Source of the DNA: JAOUJD01 sp963811265
GTDB taxonomy: Bacteria > Pseudomonadota > Gammaproteobacteria > Burkholderiales > Burkholderiaceae_F
DNA length: 64,000 nt
Direction: 5' to 3'
Assembly (NCBI GenBank): GCA_963811265.1
Contig: CAWEQS010000019.1
Coordinates: 62,001-126,000 of the forward strand
The position numbers and the translations under genes are program-made. Below are positions 36,207-44,873 of this stretch, in pieces; the first letter of the stretch is position 1; each line of letters opens with the position of its first letter. The notes beneath the pieces were generated by a model. The model was not told where the DNA came from, did no database searches, and saw nothing but the letters and a program-made list of their open reading frames with translations.

Positions 36207-37202
36207 TCAGGACTTTCGCTTTGGCCGCACCGTCGCGGCGTGGGCCCGGGCCGCATGCCGGGCGAGAAGCAGCGACTCCTCGCGAACCAGCGCTGCCTCC
36301 GCTTCGAGCAAGTACTCGCGGAAGCGGATCGCCGCGGCGCTTGGCGCGTGCCCCTTCAGGCTGACGAGTCCGTAACACGAACTCGCCCATGACTCGGCAC
36401 CGAGCACCAGGAACGTGCCGCGCTCGACCTCTTCGGCCACGCACGGCAGCGTGAGCGGAGCAATCGCGTCGGACTTCGCCAGCACGCGCTTGACTGCCGC
36501 CAGCGAGGACAACTCGATGGCGGGAAACGGGCGTCCGCGCCGAGCGCCATCCGCCTCCTGCAGCGACGAAAGCATGGGCTGAAGGAGTCGGGGTGGAAAC
36601 CGGCTCAAGGCGACGAACGGATACGCGAACGTGTGCTCCGCACGCACGGTGCCGCGCCGGGCCAGTGGATGGCCGGCACGGGCGATGAAGTACGCCGGGT
36701 GCGGGGCAAGGCGCTCCACGTCCAGGTCGTGCTCGCCTTCGAGGGTGCTGGTTTCCGCGACGAAGAAGTCGAGTTCGCGCGCCCGCAGCCGGCGCAGCAG
36801 GTCGTCCCAGTCGCCGCGAACGAGCACGCGCACGCGCACGCGGGGGTGCGCGGGAGAAAACTCGCTCAGCGCGGCGGGGACGATCGTTTCCGCCGGATAC
36901 GGACCGGCCCCGACGACGAGTTGCCCCGAGCCGGGGACCCGCCGGCGCACGAGTTCTCGATCGAGATCGTCGGCGGCGTGGATCAGGTCGCGCGCGCGCT
37001 GGATCAGCAGCCGGCCCTCGTCGGTCGGCGTGGCGCCATTGGCGGAACGATCGAACAGCGAAGCGCCGATCCGCTCCTCGAGAACCTTGATGCTGCGGGA
37101 TAGCGCGGGCTGGGTCATGTGCAGCGCCGCGGCCGCGCGTCCGAAGCCGCCGTGTTCGGCGAGCGCAAGGAGGTGGCGAAGGGAACGAAGGTCGATGGCC
37201 AT
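36207..37202 (-). CDS. LysR family transcriptional regulator
   Basis: A 331-residue regulator. The N-terminal winged helix-turn-helix (residues 1-60) reads LRSLRHLLALAEHGGFGRAA, then ALHMTQPALSRSIKVLEE, the usual LysR recognition motif. The rest is the type-2 periplasmic-binding-protein effector domain, with an unusual Ala/Arg-rich final helix (LLARHAARAHAATVRPKRKS). It starts at ATG 37202 and is divergent from the secreted protein gene with 183 bases between, the usual place for a LysR target promoter. The target could be the secreted protein and alkylsulfatase genes; the inducer is unknown. Confidence 0.87.
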   Translation of the reverse strand: MAIDLRSLRHLLALAEHGGFGRAAAALHMTQPALSRSIKVLEERIGASLFDRSANGATPTDEGRLLIQRARDLIHAADDLDRELVRRRVPGSGQLVVGAGPYPAETIVPAALSEFSPAHPRVRVRVLVRGDWDDLLRRLRARELDFFVAETSTLEGEHDLDVERLAPHPAYFIARAGHPLARRGTVRAEHTFAYPFVALSRFPPRLLQPMLSSLQEADGARRGRPFPAIELSSLAAVKRVLAKSDAIAPLTLPCVAEEVERGTFLVLGAESWASSCYGLVSLKGHAPSAAAIRFREYLLEAEAALVREESLLLARHAARAHAATVRPKRKS

Positions 37203-37385
37203 GCATGAAGTGTATGGCCGCCAGAGCATCGCGGCATTGGACAGGCCGGTGGCCGGAATGGAAACTCCACCGGCCCGGTGAGCGGACGCGGCGCCGCTCG
37301 CGCGGCCGACCGAGACGCAGCGGGAGGCGCCGATGCGCCCGGCCGCGCCTGTCACCGGCATTCCATGCATCGCTGTGAGGTCTGA

Positions 37386-37994
37386 ATGAAGCGAATCACT
37401 TCGCCGGGAATCGCGCTGGCGCCGCTCGCGGCCGGCGTGCCGTCCGCGGCCGCGCGACCGCGCGCCGTGCGACGCGCGGTCGCCATCCTCGCAATCGGGA
37501 TCCTGGGCGCGACGGCGTCCGCCGCGGCGAATGCCTGCGGTTACCACGTTGCCATCGGCGGCGTTTCGGTGGTCCATCCGACGTCCATCCCGGTGGCGGT
37601 CGCGATCCACGCTGCGGTGCGCGACGGGCAGCTGGCGCCCATCGCCGAGGCCCCGGCTCCGCTCGCGCTGCTGCGCGCAAACGGTGCGATGCGCACGCTC
37701 GCCATGGCGCTGCAGGCGCAAGCCCCGGACCTGCCGCCGGTGGCGCTCGTGCTGGTCGAGGCGCACCTGTGGGGGCGCGTCGTACCCGGCGCCGGTCCGG
37801 CGTCCTGGCAGGCGCACGCCGACGGACCCGCCAGCGGCGACGTGATCGTCGTCACCGGCGAGCCTGCGCTCGCCGCGCTGCTCGACGGTCGGCTGCGCTG
37901 GGACGCCGCGATCGCCTCCGGCCTCGTCGTCCTCGACGGCCCCGCCGAAGGTCGGGCGCGCGTCGTGGGCATCCTCGCCCGGCAGTTTTCCTGA
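37386..37994 (+). CDS. exported protein of unknown function upstream of the alkylsulfatase
   Basis: A 202-residue Ala-rich protein with a long, twin-basic N-terminus (RPRAVRRAVAILAIGILGATASAAANACG) that looks like a signal peptide with possible cleavage near residue 49. The mature part has one cysteine and hydrophobic strands (PPVALVLVEAHLWGRVVPG). It ends with ALLDGRLRWDAAIASGLVVLDGPAEG, faintly like the ends of SCP2-type sterol-carrier domains. I do not recognise a family. It is 47 bases upstream of the alkylsulfatase and probably in its operon. Confidence 0.55.
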   Translation: MKRITSPGIALAPLAAGVPSAAARPRAVRRAVAILAIGILGATASAAANACGYHVAIGGVSVVHPTSIPVAVAIHAAVRDGQLAPIAEAPAPLALLRANGAMRTLAMALQAQAPDLPPVALVLVEAHLWGRVVPGAGPASWQAHADGPASGDVIVVTGEPALAALLDGRLRWDAAIASGLVVLDGPAEGRARVVGILARQFS

Positions 37995-38041
37995 AGCGCT
38001 GCACCGCAGCGCCGATCCAGTTCCATCACCCGGAGTCCACG

Positions 38042-40141
38042 TTGAAGAACCTGCGTCAGTTGCGTCAACTCCTCGCGTCCGCCGGCGTCTTGCTGGCCGC
38101 GACCGCGCCCCTTGCCATCACGCCAGTCGGTGCGCTTGCGCAGCAGGCCGCGCCGACCGGCCACTTCGACCCCAAGGGCAAGCCGCCGTCGAAGTTCACG
38201 CTCGACGTGCTCGAGCGCTCGCGCGCGACGCTGCCGTTCTCCGACACGCGCGACTTCGACGAGCAGAAGAAGGGCTTCATCGCGCCGATGAAGGACCTGA
38301 AGATCCGCGCCGACGCCGGCCACGTCGCGTGGGACATGGAGCGCTACCAGTTCCTGCTGCAGAAGGACCGGTACGACTCGATCCACCCGTCGCTGATGCG
38401 GATCTCCACGCTCAACATGAACTACGGGCTGTACGAGGTGATCCCGGGCATCTACCAGGTCCGCGGCTTCGACCTCGCCGACGTCTCGTTCGTGCGCGGC
38501 AAGACCGGCTGGATCGTGATCGACCCGCTGACGGCCGCGGAGACCTCGCGCGCTGCAGTCAAGCTGTTCCAGGAGCACGTCGGCAAGGGCCTGCCGATCA
38601 AGGCCGTCATCTACTCGCACTCGCACGGCGACCACTGGGGCGGCGTGCGCGGCGTCGTCGACGAAGCCGACGTGCGCGCCGGCAAGGTGCAGATCATCGC
38701 GCCGCGCGACTTCATGCAGCACACGATCTCCGAGAACGTGTACGCCGGCAACGCGATGAACCGGCGGCTGTTCTACCAGTACGGCGTGCTGCTGCCGGCG
38801 AGCCCCTACGGTCACGTCGGCCAGGGGCTGGGAATGAACATCGCGGCGGGTGCGTCCGGGCTGATCGCGCCGACAAGGGTCGTCGAAAAGGACATCGAGG
38901 AGTTCGAGGTCGATGGCGTGAAGATGGTGTTCCAGAACACGCCGAACACCGAGGCGCCGTCGCAGATGAACACGTACATTCCCGCGATGAAGGCGCTGTG
39001 GATGGCCGAGAACGTGACGGGGACGCTGCACAACATCTACACGCTGCGCGGTGCGCAGGTGCGCGACCCGCTCAACTGGTCGAAGTACATCGCCCGCGCC
39101 CTCTACCTGTACGGGCAGGAGGCCGAGGTCATGTTCGCGTCGCACCACTGGCCGCGCTGGGGCAACGCCCGCATCCAGGAGGTGCTGCGCGGCCAGCGCG
39201 ACCTGTACGCGAACATGAACAACCAGGTGCTCCACCTCGCGAACCAGGGCGTGACGATCAACGAGGTGCACAACGTCTACAAGGTGCCGCCCAGCCTGCA
39301 GCGGATGTGGTTCAACCGCGGCTACCACGGTTCACCCGAGCACAACAGCCGCGGCGTGATCCAGCGCTTCCTCGGCTTCTGGGACGCCAACCCGGCGACG
39401 CTGATTCCGCTGTCGCCGGCCGACTCCGCGCCTCTGTACGTCGAGATGATGGGCGGTGCCGACAAGATCATGGCGCGCGGCCGGCAGCTGCACGGCGAGG
39501 GCAAGTACCTGCTGGCGCAGGAGATCCTCAACAAGCTCGTCTACGCCGAGCCGAACAACCAGGCGGCGAAGGACCTGCTCGCCGACGTGTTCGAGCAGCT
39601 CGGCTACCAGCAGGAGAACCCGGGGCTGCGCAACAGCTTTCTCGCCGGCGCCTATGAACTGCGCTCGGGCATTCCCGCCGGCACCTCACCCAATTCGAGC
39701 GGGCCCGACGTGATCCGCGCGATGTCGACGGAGTTGTTCCTGAACTTCCTCGGCATCCGCATGGACAGCCGCAAGGCCGAGGGCATGCGCTTCACGATCA
39801 ACCTGATCACGCCGGACAACGGCGAGAAGTTCGTGATCGAGATGGAAAACGCGACGCTCACCAACCTCGCCGGGTTCCTCGCGGCCAAGCCCGACCTGAC
39901 GATGACGATCAGGCGCACCGACCTCGAGCAGATCATGTTCGGCGCGAAAACCCTGGAAGCGCAGATCGCCGCCGGCCTCCTGAAGCTCGAAGGCGATGCG
40001 AGCGTGCTCGCCAAGCTCGCGTCGACGATGATCGACTTCGATCCGCGCTTCCAGATCATGCCCGGCACCAAGGTGAGGGACACCGGAGTCTCGAAGGCCC
40101 TGCCCTACGAGGCCGTGCCGCGGCAGACGATTGCGGAGTGA
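38042..40141 (+). CDS. linear alkylsulfatase, metallo-beta-lactamase fold (SdsA/BDS1 type)
   Basis: A 699-residue exported enzyme that hydrolyses primary alkyl sulfates such as dodecyl sulfate to the alcohol. The signal peptide (GVLLAATAPLAITPVGALAQ) is followed by the metallo-beta-lactamase domain. Its zinc motif is YSHSHGDHWGG near residue 190; more ligands come in ENVYAGNAMNRR and ASHHWPRWGN. The alkylsulfatase dimerisation domain is near 430-560, and the SCP2-like C-terminal domain (about 575-690) binds the alkyl chain. I chose TTG 38042 because GGAG lies six bases upstream and the signal peptide starts there. Full family length. A strong hairpin follows the stop. Confidence 0.9.
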   Translation: MKNLRQLRQLLASAGVLLAATAPLAITPVGALAQQAAPTGHFDPKGKPPSKFTLDVLERSRATLPFSDTRDFDEQKKGFIAPMKDLKIRADAGHVAWDMERYQFLLQKDRYDSIHPSLMRISTLNMNYGLYEVIPGIYQVRGFDLADVSFVRGKTGWIVIDPLTAAETSRAAVKLFQEHVGKGLPIKAVIYSHSHGDHWGGVRGVVDEADVRAGKVQIIAPRDFMQHTISENVYAGNAMNRRLFYQYGVLLPASPYGHVGQGLGMNIAAGASGLIAPTRVVEKDIEEFEVDGVKMVFQNTPNTEAPSQMNTYIPAMKALWMAENVTGTLHNIYTLRGAQVRDPLNWSKYIARALYLYGQEAEVMFASHHWPRWGNARIQEVLRGQRDLYANMNNQVLHLANQGVTINEVHNVYKVPPSLQRMWFNRGYHGSPEHNSRGVIQRFLGFWDANPATLIPLSPADSAPLYVEMMGGADKIMARGRQLHGEGKYLLAQEILNKLVYAEPNNQAAKDLLADVFEQLGYQQENPGLRNSFLAGAYELRSGIPAGTSPNSSGPDVIRAMSTELFLNFLGIRMDSRKAEGMRFTINLITPDNGEKFVIEMENATLTNLAGFLAAKPDLTMTIRRTDLEQIMFGAKTLEAQIAAGLLKLEGDASVLAKLASTMIDFDPRFQIMPGTKVRDTGVSKALPYEAVPRQTIAE

Positions 40142-40146
40142 CGACA

Positions 40147-40186
40147 GGGGCCACCGGCGATCGATCGGGAGATCGCCGGCGGCCCC
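40147..40186 (+). terminator. strong hairpin between alkylsulfatase and FadL genes
   Basis: GGGGCCACCGGCGATC (40147-40162) and GATCGCCGGCGGCCCC (40171-40186) form a 16-pair stem with one mismatch and an eight-base loop, five bases after the stop. The following CTTCGG is not U-rich. It may be a transcript-stabilising or partial terminator hairpin between the two lipid genes. Confidence 0.55.
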
Positions 40187-40277
40187 CTTCGGACCTTGAA
40201 GGCCGGTCATCGGTACCGGTTGGGCCTCCTTGCGGTCCCGCCGCTCTCGCCGACCCCGACGCCCCCTGGAGCATGAG

Positions 40278-41600
40278 ATGACACGACGCACACGATTCGG
40301 CCGATCGGTCGGCACGGCGGTTCTCTGGGCCGCCACGGGACTGGCCTCGGGCCCCGCCACGGCGGGCGGGCTCCTGCTTTACGAATTCGGCACCGCCGAG
40401 GTGGGGCTGGCCGCCGCCGGCTACAGCGCGCGGGCGCAGGACGCTTCGACGGCGTTCACCAACCCGGCCGGCATGACGCGCCTGGAGGGCACGCACGTGC
40501 TCGCCGGCGGGCAGCTCATGTGGCTGAACAATCGGTTCTCGATCGGCGACGGCACCGCGGCCGGGCTGGGCAGCAGCGACGGCGGGCGGGTCTTCGGCTC
40601 CGGCGGATTCGTGCCCGGCGGCGGCGCGTTCATGACCCACAGCCTGTCGCCTGACCTGAAGGTCGGCTTCTCCGTCGCCGGCAACTTCGGCTCGATCGTG
40701 GACTACGACGAATCCTGGGTCGGACGCTACAGGGTGCAGCAGGCGACCCTCCTCGGCGTGTCGTTCGTTCCGTCGATCGCCTACCGCGTGAACGACAAGC
40801 TGTCGCTCGGCGCGGGCGTGAACGCGATGTACGGGATCTTCAAGCAGCAGGTCGCGATCAACAACGTTCTGCCCGGCACGCCCGACGGCCGCCTCGAGCT
40901 CGACGACAACACATGGGGCTGGGGCGCCAACCTCGGCCTGCTGTACCAGGTCACGCCCGAGACCCGTGTCGGGCTGACGTGGAACTCGCGCGTCAAGCTC
41001 GATTTCTCCGCGCCGGCGCAGTTCTCCGGCCTCGGGCCCGGCCTGTCCACGCTGCTCGGCGCCCGCGGCCTGCTGGGCGCTCAAGTCGATCTCGGCGTCA
41101 CGGTGCCGCAGCAGGTGATGGCCAGCGCGTTCTCGAAGATCGACGAACGCTGGGCCGTGATGGGCAATGTCGGCTGGCAGCAGTGGTCGAAGTTCGGCGA
41201 AGCCGAGGTCGGCATCGACAACGTCCTCAACCCGCGGAGCCTCACCACCGCGCTCGACTTCAAGGACACCTGGCACGTCGCGGTCGGCGCCCAGTACCGG
41301 CCGAGCGGGCCCTGGACGCTCAACTTCGGCGTCGCGTACGACTCGGGCTTCCAGTCAGGAAGCAACGTGTCGCCGCTGCTTCCGGTGAACGCCGCGTGGC
41401 GCTTCGGCGTGGGTGGCGAGCAGCAGGTGAGCACGACCTTCAAGTGGGGCGTTGCCAGCGAACTGCTCTACGGCGGAACGCTCGACGTCGACCAGCGGAG
41501 TGCCCTTCCGCCGGCCCTTGGCGGGCGCGGCAACCTCGTGGGCTCCTTCGACAACACCACCTCCGTCATCGTCTCCGTCTACGGGAGCTGGAACTTCTGA
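40278..41600 (+). CDS. outer-membrane transport protein, FadL/TodX family
   Basis: A 440-residue outer-membrane beta-barrel for hydrophobic substrates such as long-chain fatty acids. A signal peptide (residues 1-29, ATGLASGPATAGG) is followed by GFGTAEVGLAAAGYSARAQDASTAFTNPAGMTRL-like sequence containing the FadL hatch NPAGM motif at about 58-62. Alternating strands run to a terminal SVYGSWNF with the aromatic end needed for barrel assembly. GGAG precedes ATG 40278. Position after the alkylsulfatase suggests import of alkyl sulfates, alcohols or fatty acids. Substrate is inferred from family and neighbours. Confidence 0.88.
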   Translation: MTRRTRFGRSVGTAVLWAATGLASGPATAGGLLLYEFGTAEVGLAAAGYSARAQDASTAFTNPAGMTRLEGTHVLAGGQLMWLNNRFSIGDGTAAGLGSSDGGRVFGSGGFVPGGGAFMTHSLSPDLKVGFSVAGNFGSIVDYDESWVGRYRVQQATLLGVSFVPSIAYRVNDKLSLGAGVNAMYGIFKQQVAINNVLPGTPDGRLELDDNTWGWGANLGLLYQVTPETRVGLTWNSRVKLDFSAPAQFSGLGPGLSTLLGARGLLGAQVDLGVTVPQQVMASAFSKIDERWAVMGNVGWQQWSKFGEAEVGIDNVLNPRSLTTALDFKDTWHVAVGAQYRPSGPWTLNFGVAYDSGFQSGSNVSPLLPVNAAWRFGVGGEQQVSTTFKWGVASELLYGGTLDVDQRSALPPALGGRGNLVGSFDNTTSVIVSVYGSWNF

Positions 41601-41692
41601 TGCTCAGTGCGCCCTCGAGCAGTCATCCAAGCGACCGCTCTGGGGCACTTCTGATGCGGTCGTTGAACTTCCGCTAATGGCGGCGGATTCAA

Positions 41693-41741
41693 CCGGTCCT
41701 TCCACACACTGCCTTCCGGGAAGATCCGGACCGGCCTTTCT
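41693..41741 (+). terminator. hairpin downstream of the FadL gene
   Basis: CCGGTCC (41693-41699) and GGACCGG (41728-41734) pair, with an inner TTCC/GGAA pairing possible, and CCTTTCTT follows. It lies between convergent fadL and alaX genes, a plausible terminator for the FadL transcript. Confidence 0.4.
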
Positions 41742-41751
41742 TGCCGAGTCG

Positions 41752-42480
41752 TCAGTCGGCGAACTCCAGCACCACGCGGCGCGTGCGCGCGCTCTTCTTT
41801 TCGATCTTCGCGACGCGGACCTTGCCGATCTCCGCCGTGTTCTTCACGTGCGTGCCGCCACACGGCTGCAGGTCGACGTCGTGCACGCGCAGCAGCCGCA
41901 CGCGGCCGAAACCGATCGGCGGGCTGACGCTCATCGACTTCACCAGCTGCGGATTGGCGAGCATCTCCTCGTCGGTGATCCACTCGCACGACACCGGATG
42001 CGCCTCGGCGACCAGCCGGTCGAGGCCGGCCTGCACCTCGCCCTTGTCGAGCAGGTCGGTCATCGCGAAGTCGAGCCGCGCGTAGTCGGACGTGATGCTG
42101 CAGCCGTCGACCAGCTGCTTCACGACCGCGCACAGCAGGTGGGTCGCGGTGTGGAAGCGCATGTGGCGGTAGCGCCGGTCCCAGTCGATCTCCGCACGGA
42201 CCGGCGTGCCGACAACCAGGCGGCTTTTCCAGTCACTGGCGGGATCGAGTACGTGCAGCGTGTCGTCGGGCGTGGCGTCCTCGCGCCTGCTCTTGCGCGC
42301 GTCGGTCACGCGCAGCCGGGTGCCGTCGCCGAGCACGAACCACCCCGAATCGCCGGCCTGGCCGCCGCCGTGCGGATAGAACACCGTGCGATCGAGCTCG
42401 ACGCCGTCGTCGGCGACGCGCGTGACGACGGCGTCGCAGGCGGCGACGTAGGCGTCGCTGCGGAACAGCGCTTCGGTCAC
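41752..42480 (-). CDS. alanyl-tRNA editing protein (AlaX family)
   Basis: A 242-residue stand-alone editing domain related to AlaRS that deacylates mischarged tRNA-Ala. The zinc-binding HxxxH is HTATH at about residues 110-114, and the second half of the site is CGGTH near 208-212. YPHGGGQAGDSG, about residues 35-46, is the family N-terminal motif. The start is GTG 42480, four bases after the wax synthase stop, so the two are co-transcribed although functionally unrelated. Confidence 0.88.
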   Translation of the reverse strand: MTEALFRSDAYVAACDAVVTRVADDGVELDRTVFYPHGGGQAGDSGWFVLGDGTRLRVTDARKSRREDATPDDTLHVLDPASDWKSRLVVGTPVRAEIDWDRRYRHMRFHTATHLLCAVVKQLVDGCSITSDYARLDFAMTDLLDKGEVQAGLDRLVAEAHPVSCEWITDEEMLANPQLVKSMSVSPPIGFGRVRLLRVHDVDLQPCGGTHVKNTAEIGKVRVAKIEKKSARTRRVVLEFAD

Positions 42481-42484
42481 GCGA

Positions 42485-44059
42485 TCACTCGGCCGCGCGG
42501 GCGGCCGCGGGTGCCGGGCGTCGGGTGCGCGCGCGCCGCGGCTTCACCGGCGCGGACGCGGCGGCCGGCGTGGCTGCTGCCGGCCCGGGCACGCCCGGGA
42601 ACAGCCACGACTCGGCTTCGTCCGGATCGACGGGGCGTTCCCACGGCAGCAGGCACAGCGCGAGCACGATCTTCTCGAACTCCGGCGCGAAGCGATCGAT
42701 GATCCGCTGCGGTTCGGCGCACAGCTTCTTGTCGGTGATCAGGCCGAACTGCACGCCCCCCGAGTACGACAGGATCGACACACCGACGCCGATGTCGCCC
42801 GACTGCGGCACCCACGCCATGATCCGGCGGATCCTGGCCCCGGCCATGTACAGCGGCTGCTGCGGACCGGGCACGTTGGTCATCACGGTCGTCGCCTTCC
42901 GTGCGAGGAAGTCGAGCGTCTGCTTCTGCAGCATGCGCGGCGCCAGTCCCACCACTCCGAGCAGCGCCATCGCCAGCACAGCCTGGTAGCTGGTCTTCAG
43001 CTCGGTCATCCGGCGCTGCACCTCGAACACGCGGGCGATCGGGTTCTCGATGCCGACCGGCAGCAACAGCGGGACCAGGCCGAACTTGTTGCCCAGTTCC
43101 CGCCACTTCTTCGGATCCCGCAGGTTGACCGGCACCATCGCACGGAGCTCGCACCCGGAGACGTCCTCGCCGCGCTCGACGAGATACGAACGGATCGCGC
43201 CGGCGACCGATGCCAGCAGCACGTCGTTGATCGAACAGCCGAGCGCCTTGCTCACGGCCTTGACGTCGTCGAGCGACAGCGGCTCGTTCCACGCCACGAC
43301 CTTCGAGCCCGAGGGCGACCCCTTCAGGCTGGTCACGCTGTCGTTCTCCATCAGCGCAATCGCGGCGGCGTCCTTCGCCACCTGCGTGGCGATGCGCGCG
43401 TATTCACCGGCGGTCGCGCCGAGCGACTCGGGGTCGCTCAGCATCGCGCCGTAGGCGTGCAGCACCTTGCTGGCCACGTCGCCGGTCGTGTCGATGGCCC
43501 GGACGGTTGCGTCGGTCAGCGGCCGCAGCAGCGCGTCCCAGTCGCTGCTGGGCCCCCGCCGCGATGGTGCGCGCGCGTCCGGTTCCGGCGCGTCCTCCAG
43601 CGGGTCCTGCGACGTCATTCCCAGCAGCACGCCGATCAGCGCGATGCCGTCGGCGATGCAGTGATGGATGCGGGCGACCAGCGCGTGGCCGCCGTTGTAG
43701 TTGTCGACCAGCTGGAACTGCCACAGCGGCCGCGACGGATCGAGCGCGGTGGACGCCATCCGGCCCGTGAACTTCTTCAGGTCTTCGGTGGTGCCGGCTC
43801 CCGGCAAGGCGGTGCGCACCAGGTGAAGGTCGAGGTCGAAGTCGTCGTCCTCTTCCCAGTAGTACCCGGTCGCATCCTGGACGACCTTGCTGCGGAAGCG
43901 GCGGTGCACCACGAAGCGCTGCTGCACGAGTTCCCGCAGCCGCGCAAAGTCGAGCTTCCCTTCGTACTCGTAGATGCCGACAATCATCATCAGATTGCCG
44001 GGGGAGTCCATCCGCAGCCACGCGGTGTCGACGGACGACATCCGTTCGCGCTTGCCCAT
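42485..44059 (-). CDS. wax ester synthase/diacylglycerol acyltransferase (WS/DGAT)
   Basis: A 524-residue bifunctional O-acyltransferase that esterifies long-chain alcohols or diacylglycerol with acyl-CoA for neutral-lipid storage. The active-site motif HHxxxDG is HHCIADG at residues 132-138. Other family motifs are MSSVDTAWLRMD, PLWQFQLVD, NDVLLASVAGAIRSYL and TNVPGPQQPLYMAG. The C-terminal 35 residues are Ala/Pro/Arg-rich. Start at 44059 (MGKRERMSSVD); the inner Met at residue 7 is an alternative. It is divergent from the acyl-CoA-binding protein gene and belongs with the other lipid genes. Confidence 0.92.
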   Translation of the reverse strand: MGKRERMSSVDTAWLRMDSPGNLMMIVGIYEYEGKLDFARLRELVQQRFVVHRRFRSKVVQDATGYYWEEDDDFDLDLHLVRTALPGAGTTEDLKKFTGRMASTALDPSRPLWQFQLVDNYNGGHALVARIHHCIADGIALIGVLLGMTSQDPLEDAPEPDARAPSRRGPSSDWDALLRPLTDATVRAIDTTGDVASKVLHAYGAMLSDPESLGATAGEYARIATQVAKDAAAIALMENDSVTSLKGSPSGSKVVAWNEPLSLDDVKAVSKALGCSINDVLLASVAGAIRSYLVERGEDVSGCELRAMVPVNLRDPKKWRELGNKFGLVPLLLPVGIENPIARVFEVQRRMTELKTSYQAVLAMALLGVVGLAPRMLQKQTLDFLARKATTVMTNVPGPQQPLYMAGARIRRIMAWVPQSGDIGVGVSILSYSGGVQFGLITDKKLCAEPQRIIDRFAPEFEKIVLALCLLPWERPVDPDEAESWLFPGVPGPAAATPAAASAPVKPRRARTRRPAPAAARAAE

Positions 44060-44189
44060 CGCGTCTCCTCAAGTGGCGCCGTCTGCTGCGGCGCGCCGTG
44101 ACGAATCGTGCAGAGTCGCTGCCATAATAGACGCAGCGGTCGGCCCCAAGCCGCCCTACAAGAATTCGAACCCATCAAGGAGACATGCA

Positions 44190-44447
44190 GTGAGCGACCT
44201 GAAATCCACGTTCGAGCAGGCGGTGGCCGCCTCGAAGAACCTTCCCGAGCGGCCCGACAACCAGACGCTGCTGAAGCTCTACGCCCTGTACAAGCAGGCC
44301 ACCGCCGGCGACGTCGAAGGCAAGCGCCCCGGCTTCACCGACATGGTCGGCCGCGCGAAATGGGACGCGTGGAACGAGCTCAAGGGCACGAGCAACGACG
44401 ACGCGATGAAGCAGTACGTGAGCCTGATCGAGGACCTGAAGGGCTGA
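44190..44447 (+). CDS. acyl-CoA-binding protein
   Basis: An 85-residue four-helix acyl-CoA carrier. Motifs KNLPERPDNQTLLKLYALYK, GKRPGFTDMVGRAKWDAWN and AMKQYVSLIEDL match the ACBP fold, with the conserved Tyr and Lys that hold CoA. The start is GTG 44190 because AAGGAG lies seven bases before; the nearer ATG at 44185 gives only ATG-CAG-TGA. It is divergent from the wax synthase, with about 130 bases between, and is followed by a strong terminator, so it is a single-gene transcript. Confidence 0.92.
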   Translation: MSDLKSTFEQAVAASKNLPERPDNQTLLKLYALYKQATAGDVEGKRPGFTDMVGRAKWDAWNELKGTSNDDAMKQYVSLIEDLKG

Positions 44448-44466
44448 GCTTCCCGAGTCCGGTCGC

Positions 44467-44497
44467 AAAGGGCCCGCGCTGCGGGCCCTTTCTTTTT
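44467..44497 (+). terminator. rho-independent terminator after the ACBP gene
   Basis: AAAGGGCCCGC and GCGGGCCCTTT form an 11-pair stem around a three-base loop, followed by CTTTTT. It ends the acyl-CoA-binding protein transcript; the A-rich 5' flank may help terminate the opposite strand too. Confidence 0.85.
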
Positions 44498-44508
44498 CCC
44501 TCGGCCCG

Positions 44509-44862
44509 TCAGGCCTTGCGGGTCGTCTTCTTCGCGACCTTCTTCGCCGCCTTGCCCGGCGCCTTGTGTTCGCCCTTCGCAGCGGCGTGCGCGAGCAGCC
44601 GGTCGAAGTTGTGCTCGATGTGCTCGACGAACTTCGCCTTGAACGGCCGCAGCAGGAAGCCGAGGGTCACGTCGAGGTGGATCTCGGCCGCGGTGACCTT
44701 CATCTGGCCCTCCACGCCGCTGCGATGGAAGCGCAGCGTGTCGCCGTGCCACTCGCTCGTCAGGTCGTACTCCTCGCCGAGATCGTCGGCCGCCTTCTGC
44801 ACGAGCTGTTTCGCCTTCGCCATCGGCAGCTCGTGGTACTTGATCATCTTGATGTCGGCCAT
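44509..44862 (-). CDS. polyhydroxyalkanoic acid system family protein
   Basis: A 117-residue protein of the PHA granule-region family (MADIKMIKYHELPMAKAKQL; LRFHRSGVEGQMKVTAAEIHLDVTLGFLLRPF). Members are found with PHA genes, but their function is unclear. The C-terminal 25 residues are a Lys/Ala-rich tail (HKAPGKAAKKVAKKTTRKA), recalling phasins and histone-like proteins. It is last in the minus-strand run and 11 bases after the 2-hydroxyacid dehydrogenase stop. Confidence 0.82.
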   Translation of the reverse strand: MADIKMIKYHELPMAKAKQLVQKAADDLGEEYDLTSEWHGDTLRFHRSGVEGQMKVTAAEIHLDVTLGFLLRPFKAKFVEHIEHNFDRLLAHAAAKGEHKAPGKAAKKVAKKTTRKA

Positions 44863-44873
44863 CGTGTCTCCGT

